Both the position numbers and the translations under genes were made by a program. A stretch of DNA of 64,000 nt from Hydractinia symbiolongicarpus (Eukaryota > Cnidaria > Hydrozoa > Anthoathecata > Hydractiniidae): the NCBI RefSeq assembly GCF_029227915.1, contig NC_079878.1:4156001-4220000 (forward strand), in the 5' to 3' direction. The notes beneath the pieces are model-generated. The model was not told the DNA's origin and did not search any database. It saw nothing but the letters and a program-made list of their open reading frames with translations. Shown here piece after piece: positions 1-12,700 of this stretch. How positions within the stretch are numbered: the stretch's first letter is position 1; each line of letters starts with the position of its first letter.

Positions 1-709
1 CACTGTTAAAAGCGATGCAACTTAGTCACATCGGAAAAAAATCACTAAATGCATGTTGGTACGAATATGTGACACAACCGTTGTAACTCAAACGGATTAA
101 CACCGTTAGAAAGTCAATGAAATGTAGTTTTTGAAACCGTCTCTATTTCTTTAGCGCGAACTAATGGTTGGGAATGGTCCTACAGTAAAAAATGACTTAT
201 TAAAGTTAATTTTTAAATAAAAGGCTACCACAGTGCCCAGTGCAATCGCTGAGTTCCAGCAATCAAGTCAAATTAAGAAGAATGTTACTTTTTGTAGTCA
301 AACTGGCTCATTTATAACATTTATCAGGTCACAGTCCAAAATCAGTTCAATTAAGTCCCACAGTCAATCGTTTCACTGTTAAAGGCGATGCAACCTAGTA
401 ATACCAGAATACTATCGCTAAATACATGTTGGTACGAATATGTGACGCAACCGTTGTAACTCAAACGGATTGATACAGCCAAGAAGTCGATGAAGTGTAG
501 TTTTTGAGAATATCTCTATTTCTTCAGCGCGTGCTAACAGCCAGGATTATTCCCGCAGTAAAAAAAGACTTATTTATCTAATTTTTTTAATAAAACGCTA
601 CCACAGTGCCCAGTGCAATCGCTGAGTTCCAGCAATCAAGTCAAATTAAGAAGAATGTTATTTCTTGTAGTCAAACTGGCTCATTTATAACATTTATCAG
701 GTCACAGTT
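1..709. repeat. Satellite monomers upstream of the first HOR
   Basis: About two monomers: one with the 'gaaaccgtctctatttcttt' variant, then B-type units. They resemble units inside the following 2610-bp repeat but carry private differences; for example 709 is t where the partner base at 3319 is c. No other feature is visible. Confidence 0.85.
78..95. other. Conserved dyad ccgtt-8-aacgg
   Basis: A 5-bp inverted repeat around 'gtaactca', in the most conserved stretch of the monomer just after 'tacgaatatgtgac'. It occurs in most units across the window. Some right-hand units change one arm (gtaaattaaacgg, ttctaactcaaacgaatt). No known box such as the 17-bp CENP-B motif is matched. Confidence 0.6.
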
Positions 710-762
710 CAAAGTTAGTTCAATTAAGTCCCATAGTCAATCGTTTCACTGTTAAAGGCGAT

Positions 763-1134
763 GCAACCTAGTAATATCAGAATACTATCGCTAAATACAT
801 GTTGGTACGAATATGTGACGCAACCGTTTTAACTCAAACGGATTAATACCGCCAAGAAGTCGATGAAGTGTAGATTTTGAAAATGTCTCTATTTCTTCAG
901 CGCGTGCAACGGTCAGGATTAGTCCCACAGAAAAAAAGGACTTATTTATCTAAATTTTTAAATAAAGGACTACCACAGAGCCTAGTGTACTCGCTGAATT
1001 CCAGCAATCATGTCGAATTTAGAAGAATGATATTTCTTGGAGCCCAATTGGCTCATTTATCGCATTTACAAGGTCAAAGTCCAGAATCAGTTCAATTAAG
1101 TCCCACAGTCAATCGTTTCACTGTTAAAAGCGAT
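763..1134. repeat. Representative monomer (372 bp, A-type, ORF-open variant)
   Basis: One full unit, landmark to landmark. In order it holds: a segment ending in 'tacgaatatgtgacgcaacc'; a dyad around 'ccgtt...aacgg'; 'gccaagaagtcgatgaagtg'; a pyrimidine-rich 'tctctatttcttcagcgcg'; 'gtcccaca' followed by an A-run; an AT-rich dyad; 'gctgaattccagcaatcatg'; 'ttaagaagaatg' or its variant; 'ttggctcatttatcgcattt'; 'gttcaattaagtcccacagt'; and 'caatcgtttcactgttaaa'. A-type units read 'gcctagtgtactcgctgaat' and 'cagtccagaatcag'. B-type units read 'gtgcccagtgcaatcgctga', 'ttcttgtagtcaaactggct' and 'gtccaaagttag'. The phase chosen is arbitrary. Two related short blocks (attagtccca and attaagtccca) suggest possible internal duplication. 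Confidence 0.93.
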
Positions 1135-1143
1135 GCAACTTAG
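877..1143 (+). other. Recurrent open frame within an A-type monomer; probably not a gene
   Basis: An open frame of 88 codons begins at TTG (877) or 86 codons from ATG (883) and ends at TAG. Full-length relatives start at 2369, 3487, 4979, 6097, 8334, 10198, 10943, 12807, 13552, 15042, 15744, 17193 and 24890. Shorter ones start near 19390, 20507, 57453, 58199, 58945, 59691 and 60063. The frame is open because this variant reads 'gtgcaacgg' instead of 'gtgctaacgg' and 'cacagaaaaaaagg' instead of 'cacagtaaaaaaag'. No known domain, signal peptide or membrane segment is recognised. Copies differ mainly by replacements (K/R at residue 2, G/A at 31, F/L at 48, H/Q at 67), so there is no sign of coding selection. 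Amplification of one variant explains the recurrence. Confidence 0.8.
942..965. other. AT-rich dyad in the monomer
   Basis: ttattta (942-948) and taaataa (959-965) are perfect 7-bp complements around a 10-nt spacer. The dyad is present in most A-type units and degraded in many B-type units (ttattta with ttaataaa). It is fully removed by the 43-bp deletion at 15.46, 16.91 and 18.36 kb, so it is not needed for those units to be amplified. Confidence 0.7.
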
Positions 1144-1643
1144 TCACATCGGAAAAAAATCACTAAATGCATGTTGGTACGAATATGTGACACAACCGTT
1201 GTAACTCAAACGGATTAACACTGTTAGAAAGTCAATGAAATGTAGTTTTTGAAACCGTCTCTATTTCTTTAGCGCGAACTAACGGTTGGGAATGGTCCCA
1301 CAGTAAAAAATGACTTATTAAAGTTAATTTTTAAATAAAACGCTACCACAGTGCCCAGTGCAATCGCTGAGTTCCAGCAATCAAGTCAAATTAAGAAGAA
1401 TGTTACTTTTTGTAGTCAAACTGGCTCATTTATAACATTTATCAGGTCACAGTCCAAAATCAGTTCAATTAAGTCCCACAGTCAATCATTTCACTGTTAA
1501 AAGCGATGCAACCTAGTAATATCAGAATACTATCGCTAAATACATGTTGGTACGAATATGTGACGCAACCGTTGTAACTCAAACTGATTGAAACCGCCAA
1601 GAAATCAATGAAATGTAGTTTTTGAGAATGTCTCTATTTCTTC

Positions 1644-1653
1644 AGCACGTGCT
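1644..1653. other. 10-bp palindrome agcacgtgct (CACGTG core)
   Basis: A perfect inverted repeat in one monomer subtype, at the end of the pyrimidine tract. It recurs at 2763, 4254, 5373, 6864, 7610, 9101, 11710, 14318 and 23793. Most other monomers read agcgcgtgct or gcgcgaac there and are not palindromic. CACGTG is the E-box/G-box core bound by bHLH or bZIP proteins; binding here is speculation. Confidence 0.75.
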
Positions 1654-4600
1654 AACGGCCAGGATTAGTCCCACAGTAAAAAAAAGAAATATTTATCTAA
1701 ATTTTTAATTAAAGCACTACCACAGAGACTAGTGTACTCACTGAATTCCAGCAATCATGTCGAATTAAGAAGAATGGTATTCCTCGGAGCCCAATTGGCT
1801 CATTTATTGCATTTACAAGGTCACACTCCAGAATCAGTTCAATTAAGTCACATAGTCAATCGTTTCACTTTTAAAGGCGATGCAACCTAGTAATACCAGA
1901 ATACTATCGCTAAATACATCTTGGTACGAATATGTGACGCAACCGTTGTAACTCAAACGGATTGATACCGCCAAGAAGTCGATGAAGTGTAGTTTTTGAG
2001 AATGTCTCTATTTCTTCAGCGCGTGCTAACGGCCAGGATTATTCCCGCAGTAAAAAAGGACTTATTTATCTAATTTTTTTAATAAAACGCTACCACAGTG
2101 CCCAGTGCAATCGCTGAGTTCCAGCAATCAAGTCAAATTAAGAAGAATGTTATTTCTTGTAGTCAAACTGGCTTATTTATAACATTTATCAGGTCACAGT
2201 CCAAAGTTAGTTCAATTAAGTCCCATAGTCAATCGTTTCACTGTTAAAGGCGATGCAACCTAGTAATATCAGAATACTATCGCTAAATACATGTTGGTAC
2301 GAATATGTGACGCAACCGTTTTAACTCAAACGGATTGATACCGCCAAGATGTCGATGAAGTGTAGATTTTGAGAATGTCTCTATTTCTTCAGTGCGTGCA
2401 ACGGTCAGGATTAGTCCCACAGAAAAAAAGGTCTTATTTATCTAAATTTTTAAATAAAGCACTACCACAGAGCCTAGTGTACTCTCTGAATTCCAGCAAT
2501 CATGTCGAATTTAGAAGAATGATATTTCTTGGAGCCCAATTGGCTCATTTATCGCATTTACAAGGTCACAGTCCAGAATCAGTTCAATTAAGTCCCACAA
2601 TCAATCGTTTCACTGTTAAAAGCGATGCAACCTAGTAATATCAGAATACTATCGCTAAATACATGTTGGTACGAATATGTGACGCAACCGTTGTAACTCA
2701 AACTGATTGAAACCGCCAAGAAATCAATGAAATGTAGTTTTTGAGAATGTCTCTATTTCTTCAGCACGTGCTAACGGCCAGGATTAGTCCCACAGTAAAA
2801 AAAGACATATTTATCTAAATTTTTAATTAAAGCACTACCACAGAGACTAGTGTACTCGCTGAATTCCAGCAATCATGTCGAATTAAGAAGAATGGTATTC
2901 CTCGGAGCCCAATTGGCTCATTTATCGCATTTACAAGGTCACACTCCAGAATCAGTTCAATTAAGTCACATAGTCAATCGTTTCACTGTTAAAGGCGATG
3001 CAACCTAGTAATACCAGAATACTATCGCTAAATACATGTTGGTACGAATTTGTGACGCAACCGTTGTAACTCAAACGGATTGATACCGCCAAGAAGTCGA
3101 TGAAGTGTAGTTTTTGAGAATGTCTCTATTTCTTCAGCGCGTGCTAACGGCCAGGATTATTCCCGCAGTAAAAATAGACTTATTTATCTAAATTTTTTAA
3201 TAAAACGCTACCACAGTGCCCAGTGCAATCGCTGAGTTCCAGCAATCAAGTCAAATTAAGAAGAATGTTATTTCTTGTAGTCAAACTGGCTCATTTATAA
3301 CATTTATCAGGTCACAGTCCAAAGTTAGTTCAATTAAGTCCCATAGTCAATCGTTTCACTGTTAAAGGCGATGCAACCTAGTAATATCAGAATACTATCG
3401 CTAAATACATGTTGGTACGAATATGTGACGCAACCGTTTTAACTCAAACGGATTAATACCGCCAAGAAGTCGATGAAGTGTAGATTTTGAAAATGTCTCT
3501 ATTTCTTCAGCGCGTGCAACGGTCAGGATTAGTCCCACAGAAAAAAAGGACTTATTTATCTAAATTTTTAAATAAAGGACTACCACAGAGCCTAGTGTAC
3601 TCGCTGAATTCCAGCAATCATGTCGAATTTAGAAGAATGATATTTCTTGGAGCCCAATTGGCTCATTTATCGCATTTACAAGGTCAAAGTCCAGAATCAG
3701 TTCAATTAAGTCCCACAGTCAATCGTTTCACTGTTAAAAGCGATGCAACTTAGTCACATCGGAAAAAAATCACTAAATGCATGTTGGTACGAATATGTGA
3801 CACAACCGTTGTAACTCAAACGGATTAACACTGTTAGAAAGTCAATGAAATGTAGTTTTTGAAACCGTCTCTATTTCTTTAGCGCGAACTAACGGTTGGG
3901 AATGGTCCCACAGTAAAAAATGACTTATTAAAGTTAATTTTTAAATAAAACGCTACCACAGTGCCCAGTGCAATCGCTGAGTTCCAGCAATCAAGTCAAA
4001 TTAAGAAGAATGTTACTTTTTGTAGTCAAACTGGCTCATTTATAACATTTATCAGGTCACAGTCCAAAATCAGTTCAATTAAGTCCCACAGTCAATCATT
4101 TCACTGTTAAAAGCGATGCAACCTAGTAATATCAGAATACTATCGCTAAATACATGTTGGTACGAATATGTGACGCAACCGTTGTAACTCAAACTGATTG
4201 AAACCGCCAAGAAATCAATGAAATGTAGTTTTTGAGAATGTCTCTATTTCTTCAGCACGTGCTAACGGCCAGGATTAGTCCCACAGTAAAAAAAAGAAAT
4301 ATTTATCTAAATTTTTAATTAAAGCACTACCACAGAGACTAGTGTACTCACTGAATTCCAGCAATCATGTCGAATTAAGAAGAATGGTATTCCTCGGAGC
4401 CCAATTGGCTCATTTATTGCATTTACAAGGTCACACTCCAGAATCAGTTCAATTAAGTCACATAGTCAATCGTTTCACTTTTAAAGGCGATGCAACCTAG
4501 TAATACCAGAATACTATCGCTAAATACATCTTGGTACGAATATGTGACGCAACCGTTGTAACTCAAACGGATTGATACCGCCAAGAAGTCGATGAAGTGT

Positions 4601-5499
4601 AGTTTTTGAGAATGTCTCTATTTCTTCAGCGCGTGCTAACGGCCAGGATTATTCCCGCAGTAAAAAAGGACTTATTTATCTAATTTTTTTAATAAAACGC
4701 TACCACAGTGCCCAGTGCAATCGCTGAGTTCCAGCAATCAAGTCAAATTAAGAAGAATGTTATTTCTTGTAGTCAAACTGGCTTATTTATAACATTTATC
4801 AGGTCACAGTCCAAAGTTAGTTCAATTAAGTCCCATAGTCAATCGTTTCACTGTTAAAGGCGATGCAACCTAGTAATATCAGAATACTATCGCTAAATAC
4901 ATGTTGGTACGAATATGTGACGCAACCGTTTTAACTCAAACGGATTGATACCGCCAAGATGTCGATGAAGTGTAGATTTTGAGAATGTCTCTATTTCTTC
5001 AGTGCGTGCAACGGTCAGGATTAGTCCCACAGAAAAAAAGGTCTTATTTATCTAAATTTTTAAATAAAGCACTACCACAGAGCCTAGTGTACTCTCTGAA
5101 TTCCAGCAATCATGTCGAATTTAGAAGAATGATATTTCTTGGAGCCCAATTGGCTCATTTATCGCATTTACAAGGTCACAGTCCAGAATCAGTTCAATTA
5201 AGTCCCACAATCAATCGTTTCACTGTTAAAAGCGATGCAACCTAGTAATATCAGAATACTATCGCTAAATACATGTTGGTACGAATATGTGACGCAACCG
5301 TTGTAACTCAAACTGATTGAAACCGCCAAGAAATCAATGAAATGTAGTTTTTGAGAATGTCTCTATTTCTTCAGCACGTGCTAACGGCCAGGATTAGTCC
5401 CACAGTAAAAAAAGACATATTTATCTAAATTTTTAATTAAAGCACTACCACAGAGACTAGTGTACTCGCTGAATTCCAGCAATCATGTCGAATTAAGAA

Positions 5500-8400
5500 G
5501 AATGGTATTCCTCGGAGCCCAATTGGCTCATTTATCGCATTTACAAGGTCACACTCCAGAATCAGTTCAATTAAGTCACATAGTCAATCGTTTCACTGTT
5601 AAAGGCGATGCAACCTAGTAATACCAGAATACTATCGCTAAATACATGTTGGTACGAATTTGTGACGCAACCGTTGTAACTCAAACGGATTGATACCGCC
5701 AAGAAGTCGATGAAGTGTAGTTTTTGAGAATGTCTCTATTTCTTCAGCGCGTGCTAACGGCCAGGATTATTCCCGCAGTAAAAATAGACTTATTTATCTA
5801 AATTTTTTAATAAAACGCTACCACAGTGCCCAGTGCAATCGCTGAGTTCCAGCAATCAAGTCAAATTAAGAAGAATGTTATTTCTTGTAGTCAAACTGGC
5901 TCATTTATAACATTTATCAGGTCACAGTCCAAAGTTAGTTCAATTAAGTCCCATAGTCAATCGTTTCACTGTTAAAGGCGATGCAACCTAGTAATATCAG
6001 AATACTATCGCTAAATACATGTTGGTACGAATATGTGACGCAACCGTTTTAACTCAAACGGATTGATACCGCCAAGAAGTCGATGAAGTGTAGATTTTGA
6101 GAATGTCCCTATTTCTTCAGCGCGTGCAACGGTCAGGATTAGTCCCACAGAAAAAAAGGACTTATTTATCTAAATTTTTAAATAAAGCACTACCACAGAG
6201 CCTAGTGTACTCGCTGAATTCCAGCAATCATGTCGAATTTAGAAGAATGATATTTCTTGGAGCCCAATTGGCTCATTTATCGCATTTACAAGGTCACAGT
6301 CCAGAATCAGTTCAATTAAGTCCCACAATCAATCGTTTCACTGTTAAAAGCGATGCAACCTAGTAATATCAGAACACTATCGCTAATTACATGTTGGTAC
6401 GAATATGTGACGCAACCGTTGTAACTCCAGCGGATTGATACCGCCAAGAAGTCGATGAAGTGTAGTTTTTAAGAATGTCTCTATTTCTGCAGCGCGTGCT
6501 AACGGCCAGGATTAGTCCCGCAGTAAAAAAAGACTTATTTATCTAAATTTTTTAATAAAACGCTACCACAGTGCCCAGTGCAATCGCCGAGTTCCAGCAA
6601 TCAAGTCAAATTAAGAAGAATGTTATTTCTTGTAGTCAAACTGGCTCATTTATAACATTTATCAGGTCACAGTCCAAAGTTAGTTCAATTAAGTCCCATA
6701 GTCAATCGTTTCACTGTTAAAGGCGATGCAACCTAGTAATATCAGAATACTATCGCTAAACACATGTTGGTACGAATATGTGACGCAACCGTTGTAACTC
6801 AAACTGATTGATACCGCCAAGAAATCAATGAAATGTAGTTTTTGAGAATGTCTCTATTTCTTCAGCACGTGCTAACGACCAGGATTAGTCCCACAGTAAA
6901 AAAAGACATATTTATCTAAATTTTTAATTAAAGCACTACCACAGAGACTAGTTTACTCGCTGATTTTCAGCAATCATGTCGAATTAAGAAGAATGGTATT
7001 TCTTGGAGTCCAATCGGCTCATTTATCGCATTTACAAGGTCGCAGTCCAGAATCAGTTCAATTAAGTCCCATAGTCAATCGTTTCACTGTTAAAGGCGAT
7101 GCAACCTAGTAATACCGGAATACTATCGCTAAATACATGTTGGTACGAATATGTGACGCAACCGTTGTAACTCAAACGGATTGATACCGCCAAGAAGTCG
7201 ATGAAGTGTAGTTTTTAAGAATGTCTCTATTTCTTCAGCGCGTGCTAACGGCCAGGATTAGTCCCGCAGTAAAAAAAGACTTATTTATCTAAATTTTTTG
7301 ATAAAACGCTATCACAGTGCCCAGTGCAATCGCTGAGTTCCAGCAATCAAGTCAAATTAAGAAGAATGTTATTTCTTGTAGTCAAACTGGCTCATTTATA
7401 ACATTTATCAGGTCACAGTCCAAAGTTAATTCAATTAAGTCCTATAGTCAATCGTTTCACTGTTAAAGGCGATGCAACCTAGTAATACCAGAATACTATC
7501 GCTAAATACATGTTGGTACGAATATGTGACGCAACCGTTGTAACTCAAACGGATTGATACCGCCAAAAAGTCAATGAAGTGTAGTTTTTGAGAATGTCTC
7601 TATTTCTTCAGCACGTGCTAACGGCCAGGATTAGTCCCACAGTAAAAAAAGACTTATTTATCTAAATTTTTAATTAAAGCACTACCACAGAGACTAGTGT
7701 ACTCGCTGAATTCCAGCAATCATGTCGAATTAAGAAGAATGGTATTTCTCGGAGCCCAATTGGCTCATTTATCGCATTTACAAGGTCACACTCCAGAATT
7801 AGTTCAATTAAGTCACATAGTCAATCGTTTCACTGTTAAAGGCGATGCAACCTAGTAATACCAGAATACTATCGCTAAATACATGTTGGTACGAATATGT
7901 GACGCAACCGTTGTAACTCAAACGGATTGATACCGCCAAGAAGTCGATGAAGTGTAGTTTTTGAGAATGTCTCTATTTCTTCAGCGCGTGCTAACGGCCA
8001 GGATTATTCCCGCAGTAAAAATAGACTTATTTATCTAAATTTTTTAATAAAACGCTACCACAGTGCCCAGTGCAATCGCTGAGTTCCAGCAATCAAGTCA
8101 AATTAAGAAGAATGTTATTTCTTGTAGTCAAACTGGCTCATTTATAACATTTATCAGGTCACAGTCCAAAGTTAGTTCAATTAAGTCCCATAGTCAATCG
8201 TTTCACTGTTAAAGGCGATGCAACCTAGTAATATCAGAATACTATCGCTAAATACATGTTGGTACGAATATGTGACGCAACCGTTTTAACTCAAACGGAT
8301 TGATACCGCCAAGAAGTCGATGAAGTGTAGATTTTGAGAATGTCCCTATTTCTTCAGCGCGTGCAACGGTCAGGATTAGTCCCACAGAAAAAAAGGACTT

Positions 8401-9790
8401 ATTTATCTAAATTTTTAAATAAAGCACTACCACAGAGCCTAGTGTACTCGCTGAATTCCAGCAATCATGTCGAATTTAGAAGAATGATATTTCTTGGAGC
8501 CCAATTGGCTCATTTATCGCATTTACAAGGTCACAGTCCAGAATCAGTTCAATTAAGTCCCACAATCAATCGTTTCACTGTTAAAAGCGATGCAACCTAG
8601 TATTATCAGAACACTATCGCTAATTACATGTTGGTACGAATATGTGACGCAACCGTTGTAACTCCAGCGGATTGATACCGCCAAGAAGTCGATGAAGTGT
8701 AGTTTTTAAGAATGTCTCTATTTCTTCAGCGCGTGCTAACGGCCAGGATTAGTCCCGCAGTAAAAAAAGACTTATTTATCTAAATTTTTTAATAAAACGC
8801 TACCACAGTGCCCAGTGCAATCGCCGTGTTCCAGCAATCAAGTCGAATTAAGAAGAATGTTATTTCTTGTAGTCAAACTGGCTCATTTATAACATTTATC
8901 AGGTCACAGTCCAAAGTTAGTTCAATTAAGTCCCATAGTCAATCGTTTCACTGTTAAAGGCGATGCAACCTAGTAATATCAGAATACTATCGCTAAATAC
9001 ATGTTGGTACGAATATGTGACGCAACCGTTGTAACTCAAACTGATTGATGCCGCCAAGAAATCAATGAAATGTAGTTTTTGAGAATGTCTCTATTTCTTC
9101 AGCACGTGCTAACGGCCAGGATTAGTCCCACAGTAAAAAAAGACATATTTATCTAAATTTTTAATTAAAGCACTACCACAGAGACTAGTTTACTCGCTGA
9201 TTTTCAGCAATCATGTCGAATTAAGAAGAATGGTATTTCTCGGAGTCCAATCGGCTCATTTATCGCATTTACAAGGTCGCAGTCCAGAATCAGTTCAATT
9301 AAGTCCCATAGTCAATCGTTTCACTGTTAAAGGCGATGCAACCTAGTAATACCGGAATACTATCGCTAAATACAAGTTGGTACGAATATGTGACGCAACC
9401 GTTGTAACTCAAACGGATTGATACCGCCAAGAAGTCGATGAAGTGTAGTTTTTAAGAATGTCTCTATTTCTTCAGCGCGTGCTAACGGCCAGGATTAGTC
9501 CCGCAGTAAAGAAAGACTTATTTATCTAAATTTTTTGATAAAACGCTATCACAGTGCCCAGTGCAATCGCTGAGTTCCAGCAATCAAGTCAAATTAAGAA
9601 GAATGTTATTTCTTGTAGTCAAACTGACTCATTTATAACATTTATCAGGTCACAGTCCAAAGTTAGTTCAATTAAGTCCTATAGTCAATCGTTTCACTGT
9701 TAAAGCCGATGCAACCTAGTAATACCAGAATACTATCGCTAAATACATGTTGGTACGAATATGTGACGCAACCGTTGTAACTCAAACGGA
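5500..9790. repeat. 6-monomer duplication, 2237-bp offset
   Basis: Landmarks 5610, 5983, 6355, 6728, 7101 and 7474 pair with 7847, 8220, 8592, 8965, 9338 and 9711, a constant offset of 2237 bp. Shared variants include 'gtccctatttcttc' (about 6105 and 8342), 'gtaactccagcgg' (6420 and 8657), 'gctgattttcagcaatc' (6959 and 9196) and 'aagtcctatagtc' (7437 and 9674). The copies differ at scattered bases, for example tacatgttgg against tacaagttgg, so this is older than the 710-6063 event. It interlocks with the 2609-bp repeat that follows. Confidence 0.85.
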
Positions 9791-12700
9791 TTGATACCGC
9801 CAAAAAGTCGATGAAGTGTAGTTTTTGAGAATGTCTCTATTTCTTCAGCGCGTGCTAACGGCCAGGATTAGTCCCGCAGTAAAAAAAGACTTATTTATCT
9901 AAATTTTTTAATAAAACGCTACCACAGTGGCCAGTGCAATCGCTGAGTTCCAGCAATCAAGTCAAATTAAGAAGAATGTTATTTCTTGTAGTCAAACTGG
10001 CTCATTTATAACATTTATCAGGTCACAGTCCAAAGTTAGTTCAATTAAGTCCCATAGTCAATCGTTTCACTGTTAAAGGCGATGCAACCTAGTAATATCA
10101 GAATACTATCGCTAAATACATGTTGGTACGAATATGTGACGCAACCGTTTTAACTCAAACGGATTGATACCGCCAAGAAGTCGATGAAGTGTAGATTTTG
10201 AGAATGTCTCTATTTCTTCAGCGCGTGCAACGGTCAGGATTAGTCCCACAGAAAAAAAGGTCTTATTTATCTAAATTTTTAAATAAAGCACTACCACAGA
10301 GCCTAGTGTACTCGCTGAATTCCAGCAATCATGTCGAATTAAGAAGAATGGTATTTCTCGGAGCCCAATTGGCTCATTTATCGCATTTACAAGGTCACAC
10401 TCCAGAATCAGTTCAATTAAGTCACATAGTCAATCGTTTCACTGTTAAAGGCGATGCAACCTAGTAATACCAGAATACTATCGCTAAATACATGTTGGTA
10501 CGAATATGTGACGCAACCGTTGTAACTCAAACGGATTGATACCGCCAAGAAGTCGATGAAGTGTAGTTTTTGAGAATGTCTCTATTTCTTCAGCGCGTGC
10601 TAACGGCCAGGATTATTCCCGCAGTAAAAATAGACTTATTTATCTAAATTTTTTAATAAAACGCTACCACAGTGCCCAGTGCAATCGCTGAGTTCCAGCA
10701 ATCAAGTCAAATTAAGAAGAATGTTATTTCTTGTAGTCAAACTGGCTCATTTATAACATTTATCAGGTCACAGTCCAAAGTTAGTTCAATTAAGTCCCAT
10801 AGTCAATCGTTTCACTGTTAAAGGCGATGCAACCTAGTAATATCAGAATACTATCGCTAATTACATGTTGGTACGAATATGTGACGCAACCGTTTTAACT
10901 CAAACGGATTGATACCGCCAAGAAGTCGATGAAGTGTAGATTTTGAGAATGTCCCTATTTCTTCAGCGCGTGCAACGGTCAGGATTAGTCCCACAGAAAA
11001 AAAGGACTTATTTATCTAAATTTTTAAATAAAGCACTACCACAGAGCCTAGTGTACTCGCTGAATTCCAGCAATCATGTCGAATTTAGAAGAATGATATT
11101 TCTTGGAGCCCAATTGGCTCATTTATCGCATTTACAAGGTCACAGTCCAGAATCAGTTCAATTAAGTCCCACAATCAATCGTTTCACTGTTAAAAGCGAT
11201 GCAACCTAGTAATATCAGAACACTATCGCTAATTACATGTTGGTACGAATATGTGACGCAACCGTTGTAACTCCAGCGGATTGATACCGCCAAGAAGTCG
11301 ATGAAGTGTAGTTTTTAAGAATGTCTCTATTTCTTCAGCGCGTGCTAACGGCCAGGATTAGTCCCGCAGTAAAAAAAGACTTATTTATCTAAATTTTTTA
11401 ATAAAACGCTACCACAGTGCCCAGTGCAATCGCCGAGTTCCAGCAATCAAGTCAAATTAAGAAGAATGTTATTTCTTGTAGTCAAACTGGCTCATTTATA
11501 ACATTTATCAGGTCACAGTCCAAAGTTAGTTCAATTAAGTCCAATAGTCAATCGTTTCACTGTTAAAGGCGATGCAACCTAGTAATATCAGAATACTATC
11601 GCTAAATACATGTTGGTACGAATATGTGACGCAACCGTTGTAACTCAAACTGATTGATGCCGCCAAGAAATCAATGAAATGTAGTTTTTGAGAATGTCTC
11701 TATTTCTTCAGCACGTGCTAACGGCCAGGATTAGTCCCACAGTAAAAAAAGACATATTTATCTAAATTTTTAATTAAAGCACTACCACAGAGACTAGTTT
11801 ACTCGCTGATTTTCAGCAATCATGTCGAATTAAGAAGAATGGTATTTCTCGGAGTCCAATCGGCTCATTTATCGCATTTACAAGGTCGCAGTCCAGAATC
11901 AGTTCAATTAAGTCCCATAGTCAATCGTTTCACTGTTAAAGGCGATGCAACCTAGTAATACCGGAATACTATCGCTAAATACAAGTTGGTACGAATATGT
12001 GACGCAACCGTTGTAACTCAAACGGATTGATACCGCCAAGAAGTCGATGAAGTGTAGTTTTTAAGAATGTCTCTATTTCTTCAGCGCGTGCTAACGGCCA
12101 GGATTAGTCCCGCAGTAAAAAAAGACTTATTTATCTAAATTTTTTGATAAAACGCTATCACAGTGCCCAGTGCAATCGCTGAGTTCCAGCAATCAAGTCA
12201 AATTAAGAAGAATGTTATTTCTTGTAGTCAAACTGGCTCATTTATAACATTTATCAGGTCACAGTCCAAAGTTAGTTCAATTAAGTCCTATAGTCAATCG
12301 TTTCACTGTTAAAGCCGATGCAACCTAGTAATACCAGAATACTATCGCTAAATACATGTTGGTACGAATATGTGACGCAACCGTTGTAACTCAAACGGAT
12401 TGATACCGCCAAAAAGTCGATGAAGTGTAGTTTTTGAGAATGTCTCTATTTCTTCAGCGCGTGCTAACGGCCAGGATTAGTCCCGCAGTAAAAAAAGACT
12501 TATTTATCTAAATTTTTTAATAAAACGCTACCACAGTGGCCAGTGCAATCGCTGAGTTCCAGCAATCAAGTCAAATTAAGAAGAATGTTATTTCTTGTAG
12601 TCAAACTGGCTCATTTATAACATTTATCAGGTCACAGTCCAAAGTTAGTTCAATTAAGTCCCATAGTCAATCGTTTCACTGTTAAAGGCGATGCAACCTA

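Larger units (their letters stand above)
710..6063. repeat. 7-monomer higher-order repeat, 2610-bp period
   Basis: Sequence at position n recurs at n+2610 from about 710/3320 to 3453/6063, giving two full units and a partial third. In the lines compared by eye the copies were indistinguishable. They share rare variants such as 'catttattgc' (1801 and 4411), 'aatacatcttggtacg' (1913 and 4523), 'gccaagatgtcgatg' (2343 and 4953) and 'aagaaatatttat' (1685 and 4295). Identity breaks at 3454/6064, where gattaatacc becomes gattgatacc. The seven monomers mix ORF-open A-type units, palindrome-bearing A-type units, B-type units and one 'gaaaccgtctct' unit. The near-identity implies a recent duplication, or an assembly duplication. 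Confidence 0.93.

Noticed and set aside
877-1143. Family of 88-codon proteins encoded throughout the array
   Set aside because: The frame is a property of the repeated monomer. It starts at TTG in the longest form, has no recognisable domain, varies mainly by amino-acid replacement, and most monomers are closed by stops. No promoter or splice context was seen.
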